From Prorocentrum cordatum (taxonomy: Eukaryota > Sar > Dinophyceae > Prorocentrales > Prorocentraceae): a stretch of DNA of 64,000 nt. The stretch lies in the NCBI GenBank assembly GCA_963575745.1, contig CAUYUJ010009846.1:186001-250000 (forward strand). Reading direction: 5' to 3'. Positions 1 to 9,758 of the stretch are shown one piece after another (positions within the stretch are counted from its first letter, which is position 1; each line of letters starts with the position of its first letter). The translations under genes were made by a program, and so were the position numbers. The notes beneath the pieces were generated by a model. It did no database searches, was not told the origin of the DNA, and saw only the letters and a program-made list of their open reading frames with translations.

Positions 1-130
1 GGTAGCTCGCCGTAGCGCCGCGCACACTTGTTTCGACAATTTGCAACAGCTACACATATGGATTGCGCCACCTTCCCAAAGTGTTGCTCTTGCCGCAGCG
101 CCGCGCACATTCTTCGTAGAAGCTTGCGCC
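1..130 (-). repeat. 82-85-bp repeat family, truncated copy
   Basis: Read on the minus strand, GTGCGCGGCGCT occurs twice about 82 bases apart, each followed by a degenerate form of GGCGAGAGCCACATTTTG. The same unit makes arrays near 24.3, 45.1 and 59.1 kb. The window edge cuts this copy. Confidence 0.7.
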
Positions 131-243
131 TGCCACGTCGAGAGAAAACGAAGATCAGGGTGAGGGGTCCGAACGGTCCTCCACTGTCCCTGGTTGCGTG
201 GCTGACGTGGGCCCCTGCGGCGCGGACCCTGCTTGTGGATGAA

Positions 244-954
244 TACTCACTCCCAAAGAATTATTATTGTTGGAAACGGTTCAGCGCGCTCTCGCCTCGA
301 CGCCGGCTACATTTTCTCTGAGAGCGAGGCTCCCGCTCGAGCGTTGGCCTGAGCCTCAATGTGGACCTTTGGAGGCCCAGCTACGACGACAACGGCGTCC
401 GCCCGATACTTCCTAACAATTTTCCCGAAACCCTGGCCAGAGAGGCCCCCGAACTCAGGAACGGCGCTCTCGCTCGAGACGTCCTCGCAATTCAATCAAG
501 TTGGCGGAGGCCCAGCCACGACGACAAGGGCTCCTGCTCGATACTTCCTCACGGTTGACTCCGAGAGCCCCTGGCCAAGACGGCCCTTGAACTCAGGAAC
601 GGCGCTCTCGCTCGAGACTTTCTTGTAACTCAGGCAAGTTGGTGGAGGCCCGGACACGGCGACAAGGGCTTCCGTTCGATATTTCTCCATCGCTATTTCG
701 AGAGCCCCTGGCCAGAGAGGCCCCGCAACTCAGGAACGGCGCTCTCGCTCGAGATTGCTTCGCACTTCCGTCAGTGGCCGACAAGGAAGAGATTCCCCCC
801 GAAAGGGGGTGCAATCGAAGACGAAGTGAGCGGGTATCGAGGGTTGTGGTATACGGAATGCAAGACACGCGTGCCAGTAAGAGCGAACAGTCATACAATG
901 ATTGTTGTTTTAGTGAATGTTTATGTATGTTGCTGTTGTTGTTTTTGCTGGTGG
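244..954 (+). repeat. ~700-bp tandem repeat, unit 1
   Basis: The unit opens with an AAAGAATTATTATTG motif near 255. It continues with two or three ~120-base subunits carrying GGAGGCCCAGC and GGCGCTCTCGCTCGAGAC. It ends after GACACGCGTGCCAGTA. The next unit repeats this in the same order about 711 bases later. Short frames inside it are not gene-like. Confidence 0.85.
785..843 (+). other. GAAA-tetraloop hairpin motif, copy 1
   Basis: Six C (795-800), GAAA (801-804) and five G (805-809) can form a GNRA-capped hairpin. It is followed by GCAATCGAAGACGAAG. Copy 2 is at 1499-1556, and a degenerate relative (CCCCCC, then GATCGAAGACGAAG) lies at 3055-3098. Folding is inferred. Confidence 0.5.
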
Positions 955-1644
955 AGACTCATTTCTAAAGAATAAGTATTGTTGATCTCTGGCAACGTTT
1001 CCGCGCGCTCTCGCCTCGACGCTGGCTACATTTTCTTTGAAAACGCGGCGCCCGCTCGAGCGTTGGCTTGACTCTAAATGTGGGATCTTGGAGGCCCACC
1101 TACGACAACAACGGCTCCCGCCCGACACTTCTTCACAATTTACCCCGAGACACCCTGGCCAGAGAGGCCCCCGAACTCAGAAACGACGCTCTCGCTCGAG
1201 ACGTCCTCGCAATTCAATCAAGTTGGCGGAGGCCCAGCCACGACAACAAGGGCTCCTGCTCGATACGTCCTCAAGGTTGACTCCGAGAGCCCCTGGCCAA
1301 TGCCCCCGAACTCAGGAACTCTCGCTCGAGACTTTCTTGTAATTCAGGCAAGTTGGTGGAGGCCCGGACTCGGCGATTAGGGCTCCCGTTCGATATTTCC
1401 CCATGGGTATTCCGAGAGCCCCTGAACAGAGAGGCCCCCGAGCTCAGGACCGGCGCTCTCGCTCGAGTCTTCTTCGCACCTCAGCCAGTGGCCGACAAGG
1501 AAGAGATTCCCCCCGAAAGGGGGTGCAATCGAAGACGAAGTGGGCGGGTATCGAAGTTTGGAGAATACGGTATACGGAGAATGCAAGACACGCGTGCCAG
1601 TAGGAGCGAACAGTCTTAACATGAATGGTGTTGCTGTTGTGGAA
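955..1644 (+). repeat. ~700-bp tandem repeat, unit 2
   Basis: This is a direct repeat of 244-954 with scattered substitutions and small deletions, for example near 1300. The second tetraloop hairpin lies at 1509-1523. Confidence 0.85.
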
Positions 1645-2110
1645 CTCTCACTTCTGAAGAGTAATTATTGCTGATCCCCCCTCATCGGTGCATACTGCTT
1701 TCTCTCAATCAAAGTGTGCCCCTCGACGTTCGCACCCTGTTGTTCGACAGGACAAGTCTTGATGCTCAAACTGCGCCCCTGGCCCCCGGGTTACAACAAC
1801 AACGGCTCCCGCCTGAGACGTCCTCACAATTTAGCCCGGAGCCCAGCTCCCGCCTGAGACTACCTCGCATTGTATTCAGGAATCGCGCTCTCGCTTAAGA
1901 TTTTCTTACCATTTGTTCAGGAATCGCTCTCTCGGCGCTCTGGAATCGCGCTCTCGCTGGAGACTTGCTTGCAATGCTTGCAATTCACGTAGGAATACCG
2001 CTAATGCGTTGGAATTTCTTGCAATTTACTCGAGCGCCGCGCTCCCGACACCCAGGCGCCCAGGAGTCGCGCTCACGCTTAGGACTCCCTCACAGAATAC
2101 TTAGGAATCG
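1645..2110 (+). repeat. Degenerate third unit of the ~700-bp repeat
   Basis: It starts with the same AGTAATTATTG-type motif near 1656 and keeps ACAACAACGGCTCCCGCC near 1795. It then dissolves into short repeats of GGAATCGCGCTCTCGCT. Confidence 0.6.
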
Positions 2111-2111
2111 G

Positions 2112-2860
2112 GATCTCGCTGCCCTTCGTGGCCCCGTTGCAGCCCTTCGTGGCCCCCTCGCTTCGTTTCGTGGCAGCCCCTCATGGCCTCTTCGCTGCAC
2201 TTCGTGGCCCCGTTGCAGCCCTTCGTGCCCCCCTCGCTTTGTTTCGTGGCCCCGTTGCAGCCCTTCGTGGCCCCGTTGCAGCCCTTCGTGGCCCCCTCGC
2301 TCCTCTTCGTGGCCCCGTTGAAGCCCTTCGTGGCCCCCTCGCTCCCCTTCGTGGCCCCCTCGCTGCCCTTCGTGGCCCCCTCGCTGCCCTTCGTGGCCCC
2401 ATCTATGTATGCCCTTCGGGGCCCCCGCTCTTTCGCGCCCGTGGTGGCCCCATGTGCATGGCCTTCGTGGCCCCGCTGTCGCCCATAGTGGCCCCCTCGC
2501 TGCCCTTCGTGGCCCGTTGCTGCCCTCAGTGGCCCCGTCCTTGCCCTCCGCGGCCCAACATACGTATGCCCTTCGTGGCCCCCGCTCGTTCGCGCCCGTT
2601 GTGGCCCCATGTGCATGCCCTTCATGGCCCCGCTGTCGCCGTTTGTGGCCCCCTCACTGTCCCACGTGGCCCAGTTGCTACCCTCAGTGGCCCCATCTTT
2701 GCCGTCTGTGGCCCCGCAACATCTGCCCTTCGTGGCCCCCGCTCTTTCGCGCTCTTCGTGGCCCCATACGCATTCCCTTCGTCTCCCCGCTGTCGCTCTT
2801 CGTGGCCTACTTCGTGCCCTTCGGGGCCCTGCTGTCGTTCTCTCTCGCTCTCGCTTTCGC
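2112..2860 (+). repeat. GTGGCCCC minisatellite
   Basis: About 35 units of 15-21 bases built on CCCTTCGTGGCCCC plus a variable spacer (GTTGCAG, CTCGCTG). Because most units are multiples of three, long frames stay open on both strands. The plus strand gives proline/valine-rich products and the minus strand glycine/lysine-rich ones, so none is credible as a gene. Confidence 0.9.
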
Positions 2861-2861
2861 C

Positions 2862-2912
<51 letters not shown>

Positions 2913-3108
2913 GGTCGGTCCCCTGTCCGTTCCTCTTGGGGTCGGGTCGACGGTCCGCGGCCGTCCCACCGATCAGCGGTGCCGCTGGCCAGGCCGACGG
3001 TCCGCGGCCGCCCCGCCGCTTGCCGGGGCCCGGCCTGCAGGGAAGAAAGGTCTACCCCCCAAGAAGGGTCCGATCGAAGACGAAGAGGGCGGGTGAGCTG
3101 TATCATGT
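2862..3108 (+). repeat. CGT tract and flanking short repeats
   Basis: A (CGT)n tract runs 2862-2912. A 16-base direct repeat, CGACGGTCCGCGGCCG, follows at 2948-2963 and 2995-3010. A degenerate copy of the hairpin motif seen at 785 and 1499 closes the stretch. No gene is supported. Confidence 0.75.
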
Positions 3109-3118
3109 GTGAAGCTTT

Positions 3119-3134
3119 GGCGCCTGCGGCGGGC
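3119..3134 (+). repeat. GGCGCCTGCGGCGGGC motif
   Basis: Single copy of a 16-base GC-rich motif that recurs in tandem contexts at 6367-6684 (minus orientation) and 18491-18884 (plus). Confidence 0.7.
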
Positions 3135-3139
3135 TTCTC

Positions 3140-3650
3140 CAGAGTCTCGCAAGCTTAATCTGGCGCGCCCTGGCGCGCCGCGAGCCGCAGCCGCAGCGCC
3201 TCGCGCCACGCGGCTTCCGCGCCGCCCGTCCAGGCTGGCCGCGCCAGCACCAACAAGGCGGCGGCACGCGGCGGCAGCGCCGGAGCCCAGCCGCTGCAAG
3301 GCTGGCTCGCCAGCTGCTGCCAGATCGGCACTCAGCAGCCGCAGCCCAGGCAGGCCGCCCTCGCGGGCCCCTGGGACGCCACGTGGGCCCGCCACGCATT
3401 GCCGGCGAGAAAGGCGCTGGCGGCGGCTGTCCCCGCCGCCTCCGCGGGGCGCCGGGCGTGCTGCGGAGCCCGCGCTCAGGCGGCGCGGCCCCCACTGCCG
3501 CGTCGTCGCCCTTGCGGGGCGCGCGCCGCGTGCGCCCTGGGGCCGTCCAGCGCCGGCGCACGCGGGGCCGGCGGGCGCCGTCGCCGTAGATGGCCGTCAG
3601 CACGACCAACTCCACGGCTGCCATGACCCGCTGCACGGCAGCGAGCGCGT
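3140..3650 (-). other. GC-rich 3' continuation of the retroelement fossil
   Basis: Very GC-rich DNA directly downstream (minus strand) of the RNase H remnant. One minus frame ending near 3103 stays open into 3777 and contains a coding-like stretch, LDALAAVQRVMAAVEL, at about 3660-3600. It probably represents the protein region after RNase H, now in a different frame. The rest is arginine/alanine-rich with no recognisable domain. I infer that it belongs to the same element; no domain proves it. Confidence 0.35.
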
Positions 3651-4345
3651 CTAGCCCCCGCGCGCGCACCAGGAGCAGCGCGCTGCAGCGTCCAAGTGCG
3701 CCTTCACCCACCGCGCGCGCAAGGCGCCGCCGCGGCAGTGTGGGGCAACGCGCTCCCACAGATTCGCGTGCGCCCACTCCGTTGGTATAGCCCTTTCGCG
3801 GATAGCCGCCACGCCGCGGCTGATGAATTGGGAATCCGTGACGACGTCAACCGGCTCCCTGGCCAGGCTCAGCGCACGCACCGCCGCGGGCCGCGGTGAG
3901 TTCCGTCCGCTGGGCTGTCTGCGCGCCGTCCACAGGCCCACTGTGCTTGGCGTGACCCTTTGCGCCCGCCGCCTCCAGCCGGACTCCCCAACCCGCTTTC
4001 GCAAGCAGCGAGTCGTCCGGTCGCACGCATGCTGCGTCCGTCCAGGCGCGGGCCCTGCCGCCGGCTTGCAGGATTTGTCAAGCAGGATTTGCAGCGGCAG
4101 TGGCAGCCAGGCTTGTTCCGCAAGCGCCGCCTGCCGCATGTCCTGAAGCAGCACTCCCATGAGGGGGAGGTGTCAGGTGGCAGCCTCGCGCGGACTTCGT
4201 CGCGGAACGCGCTCGCGAACCCTGGGGCGGCGGCATGGGTGAGCTCCCAGCACAGGCGCTGCCTCAGGCTGTGCTCCTGGTACCCCGGCGCTGCGCAGCA
4301 GTCGGGGTTGTTTGCCGACTGACCCCACCTATTGGGACGCACGCA
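3651..4345 (-). pseudogene. Retroelement fossil: reverse-transcriptase tail and RNase H domain, frameshifted
   Basis: RNase H degrades the RNA strand of RNA-DNA hybrids during retrotransposition. On the minus strand the domain begins with AWTDAACVRPDD (from 4047), giving the first catalytic Asp (codon 4038-4036). It continues with AGWGV and then AQTAQRTEL, whose Glu codon is 3903-3901. A stop closes that frame at 3849-3847. The adjacent frame carries DVVTDSQFISRG (Asp codon 3836-3834) and WVKAHLD (His codon 3699-3697), and stops at 3651. A third frame at about 4342-4170 reads SLRQRLCWELTHAAAPGF, probably the end of the polymerase region. The coding order is thus intact but spread over three frames, so the copy is dead. 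Non-LTR elements with a C-terminal RNase H are the likely source. No intact reverse-transcriptase motif is in the window. Confidence 0.75.
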
Positions 4346-4734
4346 GCGCGACGCGAGCTACGCAGCGCAATGAAATGTGGCGCGAGCCATCGGCGCAAGC
4401 TACGCGGCCCAAGCAAGGCGGCGTGGGCCAACCCGCGCAAGCTATGGCAGGCAAACGCAGCGCAATCCAGGGGAGGAGAAGAGGAACAGCAGGAGCGCAT
4501 GCGGGGCTGACCACGCGCATGTCGATCCATCGTTTCTCTCTCCTCTTCCCTCCCTCCCTCCTCTATTGCTCAACCAAAGTGTCTGCGCTCAGTCCGTGTT
4601 AGTGCACCGCTGTCGCCCCATCGCGGCAGCGCAGAGTCGGCGGTCCCAGGCGCCGGCGCTCTGCGCATCCCGACCGTGGGCGCAGCTCCTATCTCTCATC
4701 GCTAGCTATGGTGACTGGAGGCTCTGGTGGGTTG
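4346..4734. other. No supported feature
   Basis: Mixed sequence with TGGCGCGAGC-type short repeats near 4360-4440 and a pyrimidine-rich patch at 4535-4565. I see no gene or structured element. Confidence 0.5.
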
Positions 4735-4918
4735 CGGCCCTTGCCCGTTGCCGCCCGTCGACTGGGCTTGTGTGTCGGTCTGGCATCTATGTTGCCGCCT
4801 TCGCCGCCCCTTCGCCGCCACGTCGCCGCCCGTCGTCTGGGTCGGTATGCCGCTCTGGCGGCTATGTTGCCGCCGTCCCCGCCCCGTCGCCGCCTCGTCG
4901 CCGCCCGTCACCGTGGGC
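4735..4918 (+). repeat. ~75-bp tandem repeat
   Basis: Two and a half units share CGCCGCCCGTCG, a TCGGTNTG segment and CTATGTTGCCGCC. The last motif recurs at 4787 and 4862. Confidence 0.7.
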
Positions 4919-4924
4919 CTTATT

Positions 4925-5060
4925 GTGAATTGCGCACATCACTTGCACAACGAATCTTGCCCATCTTAGATTGCACAACATTGATCGCACCACATCTATT
5001 GCACCACATGTGTTGCACAGCATAAATGTGCACAACATATATTACACAACATACATTGTA
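4925..5060 (+). repeat. ATTGCACMACAT 13-14-bp minisatellite
   Basis: About ten degenerate units of the type GATTGCACAACAT or GCACCACATCTATT. The same sequence forms the tail of the 7.8-12.9 kb satellite units, and recurs near 6.15, 7.04, 12.84, 37.15, 38.22 and 54.13 kb. Confidence 0.8.
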
Positions 5061-5062
5061 CC

Positions 5063-5098
5063 TATACGACCGCCTTTCCGGTGATAAGGAGGTTGTAG
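5063..5098 (+). other. TATACGACCGCC hairpin motif, copy 1
   Basis: TATACGA, a small GC-rich inverted repeat (ACCGCCTTTCCGGT) and GATAAGGAGGTTG. Better-preserved copies are at 6244-6282 (plus) and 31761-31806 (minus). All three sit at the edge of a tandem array. The role is unknown. Confidence 0.5.
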
Positions 5099-5109
5099 AG
5101 GGGGGGAGA

Positions 5110-6035
5110 GGGGGAACCAACATCTGGGCTCAATCGATTTCAATATCGACATCATTCCACGGGACATCACGGGACACCACGGGACACTTGTCTATTTCAT
5201 TATCGATCTCACTATCGATCTCAACGGGGCACCACGGGACACCACGGGCCACCATGGGACACCACGGGACACCGCGGGACACCTCTCGATCTCACTACCG
5301 GTTCCACTATCGATCTCACCATCGATCTCACTCAACGGGACACCATAGGACACCACGGGGCACCTCGGGACACCACATTGATTTCACTATCGATCTCACT
5401 ACCAATTTCACTCAACGGGACATCACGGGACACCACGGGACACCACGGGACACCTGTCGATCCCACTATCGATCTCACTGTCGATGTCATTATTGGGACG
5501 CAACGGGACCATTCAGGGCACCACATCGACCTTACTACCGAGCAAACTATCTATCTCACTATCGATCTCACGCAACGGGACACCACGGGACACATGTCGA
5601 TCTCACTATCGATCTCGCTATCGATTTCAAAGTTTGGTACGCCACGGGACACCGCGGGGCACCACATCGATTTCAAGATCGATCTCACTATCGATCTCAG
5701 TATCGATCTCACTCAGCGGGACACCACGGGACACCGCGGGACACCGCGAGCCACCGCCGGACGGACGGACGGGCGGGCGGGGGAGGATCATTTGTCTTGA
5801 CTTCGCCCTAGCAACGGCGGACACCACGGGACGCCACGGGACACCACGGGACACCGCGGGACACCGCGAGCCACCGCTGGACGGGCGGCAGGGGGAGGGT
5901 CATTTGTCTCGACTTCGCCCTAGCAGCGGCGGACACCACGGGACACCGGGGGACACCGCGAGCCACCGCCGGACGGGCGGGTGGGGGAGAATCATTTGTC
6001 TTGATTTCGCCCTAGCAACGGCGGTTTCATTCCTC
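5110..6035 (+). repeat. Interleaved GGGACACCAC and ATCGATCTCACT minisatellites
   Basis: Blocks of a 10-11-base unit (CGGGACACCA) alternate with blocks of a 12-base unit (TCACTATCGATC). From about 5735 the pattern becomes a longer unit ending in TTCGCCCTAGCAACGGCGG, repeated three times. Overlapping long frames in all phases are products of the repeat. Confidence 0.9.
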
Positions 6036-6044
6036 TTGCGCACC

Positions 6045-6147
6045 CACGCAGCTTCGCTTCGCCCGCGCACGCGACACGAACGAAACGAATCGATTTCCCG
6101 GTTGGGGGTCTCCGTCCCGCTGCGATCTCACCCCCCAATCTCCGATC
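6045..6147 (+). repeat. ~100-bp dispersed repeat, copy 1
   Basis: CGCAGCTTCGC through GGGGGTCTCCGT and GCGATCTCACCCCCCA. It recurs at 6922-7035 about 880 bases away, each copy leading into an ATTGCAC minisatellite. Confidence 0.75.
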
Positions 6148-6240
6148 ACATAGATTGCACAAGTGAGATTGCTAATCTTATATTGCCCCGCATATTGCCC
6201 CACCTGTAATGCACAACATAGATTGCTCCACGTAGATAAC
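6148..6240 (+). repeat. ATTGCACAACATAG minisatellite
   Basis: About six degenerate 13-14-base units, of which AATGCACAACATAGATTG is the clearest. Confidence 0.75.
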
Positions 6241-6243
6241 ACC

Positions 6244-6282
6244 TATACGACCGCCCTGCGGGCGATAAGGAGGTTGGGGGGA
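6244..6282 (+). other. TATACGACCGCC hairpin motif, copy 2
   Basis: TATACGA followed by CCGCCCTGCGGGCG (able to pair with itself), then ATAAGGAGGTTGGGGGGAT. It matches 5063-5098 and the minus strand of 31761-31806. Confidence 0.55.
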
Positions 6283-6289
6283 TTGAGAT

Positions 6290-6715
6290 CAAATGCCCAC
6301 CCTGACTGATCTCGATCGAATTCGGACAAGATGGATTGAGTAAGACAAGCTGGATTGGATAAGAAAGCCCGCCGCAGGCGCCGACAAAAATGAATTGATG
6401 GATTGGGTTGGGTGGAATGGATTGGATTGGATGGGATAAGATGGGTTGGATAAGATCAGATGGGTTGGATTGGAATGAATGGATTGGATAATGTAAGATG
6501 GATTGGATTGGCCCGCCGCAGGCGCAGAAACAAATTAATTGATGGATTGGGTTGGGTGGATTGGATTGGGTGGGGTAAGATAAGATGGGACAATATGGGT
6601 TGGATATGATAATATGTATTGAATTGGACAAGATGGATTGGATAAGGTAAGCTGGATTGGATAAGAAAGCCCGCCGCAGGCGCCGAACAAAAAGAATTGT
6701 GAAATTAACGGCATG
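6290..6715 (-). repeat. ~150-bp satellite with GGATT arrays
   Basis: Three units are each marked by the minus-strand motif GGCGCCTGCGGCGGGC or a one-base variant (6367-6382, 6511-6526, 6669-6684). They are separated by TGGATTGGAT-type repeats. Spacing is 144 and 158 bases. Confidence 0.85.
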
Positions 6716-6890
6716 CGTTAGCGCCGGGACGCCTGGGACACCGGGGACACCCGGGACACCGCCCGAGCCAACTGGGACACCCCCCGGCCACCGGCGGACT
6801 GGAAATGCATTTTCGCTCTGAAACCCAAAACACCCGGGACACCGCCCAACCCAACTGGGACATGTCCCAGCCACCCGCGGACGGGAACGG
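6716..6890 (+). repeat. GGGACACC minisatellite
   Basis: Short units of GGGACACCG and CCGGGACAC, with AACTGGGACA occurring twice. It is related to the 5.1-6.0 kb array. Confidence 0.75.
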
Positions 6891-6914
6891 ACTTTCGGTC
6901 CTACTCCGGCCTAG

Positions 6915-7110
6915 CTACAGGAGGATCACGCGCAGCTTCGCATCGCCTGCACGCACGACACTAAACCGAAATCGAAACCGATTCCCCGGAGGGGGGTCTC
7001 CGTTTCACTGCGATCTCACCCCCCAGCCTCCGATATTGCACTACGTGGATTGCACAGCCTATATTGCACAGCAGACGCTATTCCACATATAATGCACAAC
7101 ATAGGTTGTA
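6915..7110 (+). repeat. Copy 2 of the ~100-bp repeat plus ATTGCAC minisatellite
   Basis: 6922-7035 matches 6045-6147. 7036-7110 holds four or five ATTGCACA-type units. Confidence 0.7.
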
Positions 7111-7430
7111 CTGCGCGTGCGGCATCATACACTCCCAGACCGCAACACTTGTCTTTTTGGCGTGAAAATATGACAACCCCAATGAATCCAATGTGCTATT
7201 TATCTGGGTGCGTAACAGCTTCGTGGATCCTAGATGTGTGTTGTGCGGATCCACGCTCCCGCATGTGAAAAATCATGGGTCCATGTATTTCCCGGGGTAG
7301 GGTTATACTAAAACCTAAAATCCTGGACCAACAGGGCATTGGATTCACGGGGAATTGCACGTGAGGCATCATGTTAGTCACGGAGCTGTGGCTCTGAAAA
7401 CCAATACTATATTTATACGGGGCGATTTTT
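7111..7430. other. No supported feature
   Basis: Less GC-rich DNA (around 45 percent GC by eye) with a short inverted pair around TGGGTCCATG. It lacks tandem structure and coding signal. Confidence 0.4.
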
Positions 7431-7745
7431 TGTTTGTTTTTGTCCGAGGGCGAAGAAGGGAAATGAGGCAGGAGGCAAGGGGGGGAAAGAAGGACACAGG
7501 GAGAAGGAGGCGGGAGGGAGATATCGGAGGACACATGAGGGAGGAGGAGGGTGGGGGAAAGGAGGGAAAAGAAGGACGGAAGGAGGGGAGGGCGAGGTGA
7601 AGGAGGAGGAGGAGGAGGAGGAAGGAGGAGGGAGGCGGAAGAGGGAGGATGCAGTAGGGGGGTGAAGGCGGGAGGAGGGAGGGGGAGGACGAGCAGGGAG
7701 AGGAAGAAAAGGACGGGGAGGAGGGAGGACGAGGAGGACGAAAAC
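7431..7745 (+). repeat. Purine-rich GGA tract
   Basis: An almost pure A/G strand of AGGAGG and GGGAGG units. The serine/proline-rich minus-strand frames across it are artefacts of the trinucleotide bias. Confidence 0.85.
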
Positions 7746-7769
7746 CAGCAAATGTCAAGGTCTTGAACT

Positions 7770-7945
7770 CGAGCGTCACAGCGGGCCCAGCCACATCCCT
7801 TAACCCCTCCCCATAACATGTTGACGCTGGAACGCCATAGCGGGCCTGGCCATCACACTAGCTCCTCCCGTAACATACGGTTGTTCGAACGTCACAGCGG
7901 GCCCGGCAAACTCCCACATCTCCTCCCGTAACATGTGTCACGCAC
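7770..7945 (+). repeat. ~59-bp tandem repeat
   Basis: Three units share GTCACAGCGGGCCCGGC and CTCCTCCCGTAACATG. AGCGGGCC recurs at 7780, 7839 and 7898. It abuts the large satellite. Confidence 0.75.
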
Positions 7946-9085
7946 CAATTCGAAGCGAGCGCAGCATACATCCGTTCACTTGAATGGTATGGCGCTTCCG
8001 ACATCTCGGGCTCAAGAGGCTCGTCGCGCGCATGTCGAAATCCTTCATCAACCTTCGGTTTCGGAAGGATTTCAAAATCGAGTGCCCAAAAAACATATGA
8101 ACACACAAGTATTCGCAACACGGGTGTTCAAAAACAGCGTGCGCGGGCGTTCTTGCAAATCTTTAAACAAACCATAAGCGGTCGTCAACAGTTTCAGAAC
8201 AAGCTGCCAAACGGGCTTCCCGCGCGCATGTCGAAATCGTGCGAACGCCCTTGCGCGCACGCCGTCGCGAAAATCCTTTCTGCGATGAACGGGACGAAGT
8301 GCGCACGCGCGCGTCTTCGCGCGCGCATGCCGAAATCTGTAGAAAATCTTCGGCCTCGGAAGGATGCCGAAACCGAGTGTCCAAACAACATGTTACAACC
8401 AACACAGGGTTTCGCAACACGGATTTTCAACAAAAGCGTGCGCGCGCGTTTTTTTTGTCGTTTTTTTTCGAATTTTTAATAACACCGTATGATTCTCAAT
8501 ATTTTCATAAATTGCTACCAGACGAGCTTCGCGCGCGCATGTCGAAATCGTTCGAACGCCCTTGCGCGCGCGCTGGGGTGGCACGATCCGCGTCAACTAC
8601 TACCATGCGACCCACTCCCGCGCGTCTGCCGCGCGCGCATGTCGAATTCCCTCACAAATCTTCATCACCGGCGCGAGGGCGCCGTCATCGTCGTCGGCGT
8701 GATCAGCATCGGCACCGTCACTGGCTGCCCCGCCGTCGCTGTCAGCATCGTCGCCAGTATCGGTACTACCATCATCGTGTCTACGGTTGTCGACATTGCC
8801 ATGCTACCGCGCCCGCCCAAGCCGCCGACTCGCACTGAAGTGCCCGCTGGGATGTGCCGAGCGGTCAGCGCCACCGTGTTCGCGTTGGCTGCGTCCAAAT
8901 AGCTGGTCGCTGCGCGCGCGAGCATACGCGGGCTAGAGCGGCCTCAGAGATGCACCAGACAACGCCCAACACTCATCGCAATCGCTTCCGCATGGGGTTT
9001 GCAAACCAAGTTGCGGGTGGGTGGGTGGGATGTTTGCGCGACCGGTGGAGTGGACAACTTCAAATTGGCCATTGGTGAATTCTCT
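7946..9085 (+). repeat. Composite satellite, short unit 1
   Basis: The unit has two subrepeats carrying GCATGTCGAAATC, TTCGAACGCCCTTGCGCGC and TTCAACAAAAGCGTGCG. They are followed by a decayed GTC/ATC tract (8675-8800). An end module CGCACTGAAGTGC..ATGTGCCGAGCGGTCAGCG follows, then the closing TTGCGGGTGG (9011). It alternates with the long units. Confidence 0.85.
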
Positions 9086-9725
9086 TTTCCAAAAGAAGAA
9101 TAGACCCTCCCCTTGGAATTAACGATCCACTTTTTCGTATCACAATTTACTTATGATTCTGCCCCATCGCCCAACCTAAATATGAACTCGTACTATCCCA
9201 CCCAAGCCAGTATCACTCCCCCCCGCCATCTTTTGCAACAAATGCTATGCGCGCATTTTCGTTTCTAACACATCATAAATTGTCAAGCACCCCTTGCAAA
9301 CAACGGGACGAAGTGCGCACGCGCGCGTCGTCGCGCGCGCATGCCGAAATCCTTCAAAAACCTTTGGATTCGGAAGGTTCTCCAAATCGAGATTCCCAAA
9401 CACATTACGAAAACACATGATTTCGCAAAGCGGATGCCCTAAAATAGCTTACGCGTGCTCTTGCGAAATCTTAAGGAAACCATCGGTTCCTCAAGAGTAT
9501 GGAGGAATGTTTCGAACGCCCTTGCGCGCGTGCCGTCGCGAGGGCCTTTTGCAAAACATGGGACGAAGTGCAGACGCGCGCGTCGTCGCGCGCGCATGTC
9601 AAAATCCTACGGAAAGAAACGCTTTGATTTCGGAAAGATTTCAAACTCGCGTGTCCCCAAAAACCTACAAAAACACATGGTTACGCAAAACGGGTTTTCA
9701 ACAAAAGCGTGCGCGTGCGCTCTTG

Positions 9726-9758
<33 letters not shown>

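Noticed and set aside
8489-8902. Val/Ile-rich, membrane-like frame aligned with similar frames at 10917 and 37722
   Set aside because: Differences between copies fall mostly at first and second codon positions, the reverse of protein conservation; it is a decayed GTC/ATC tract.
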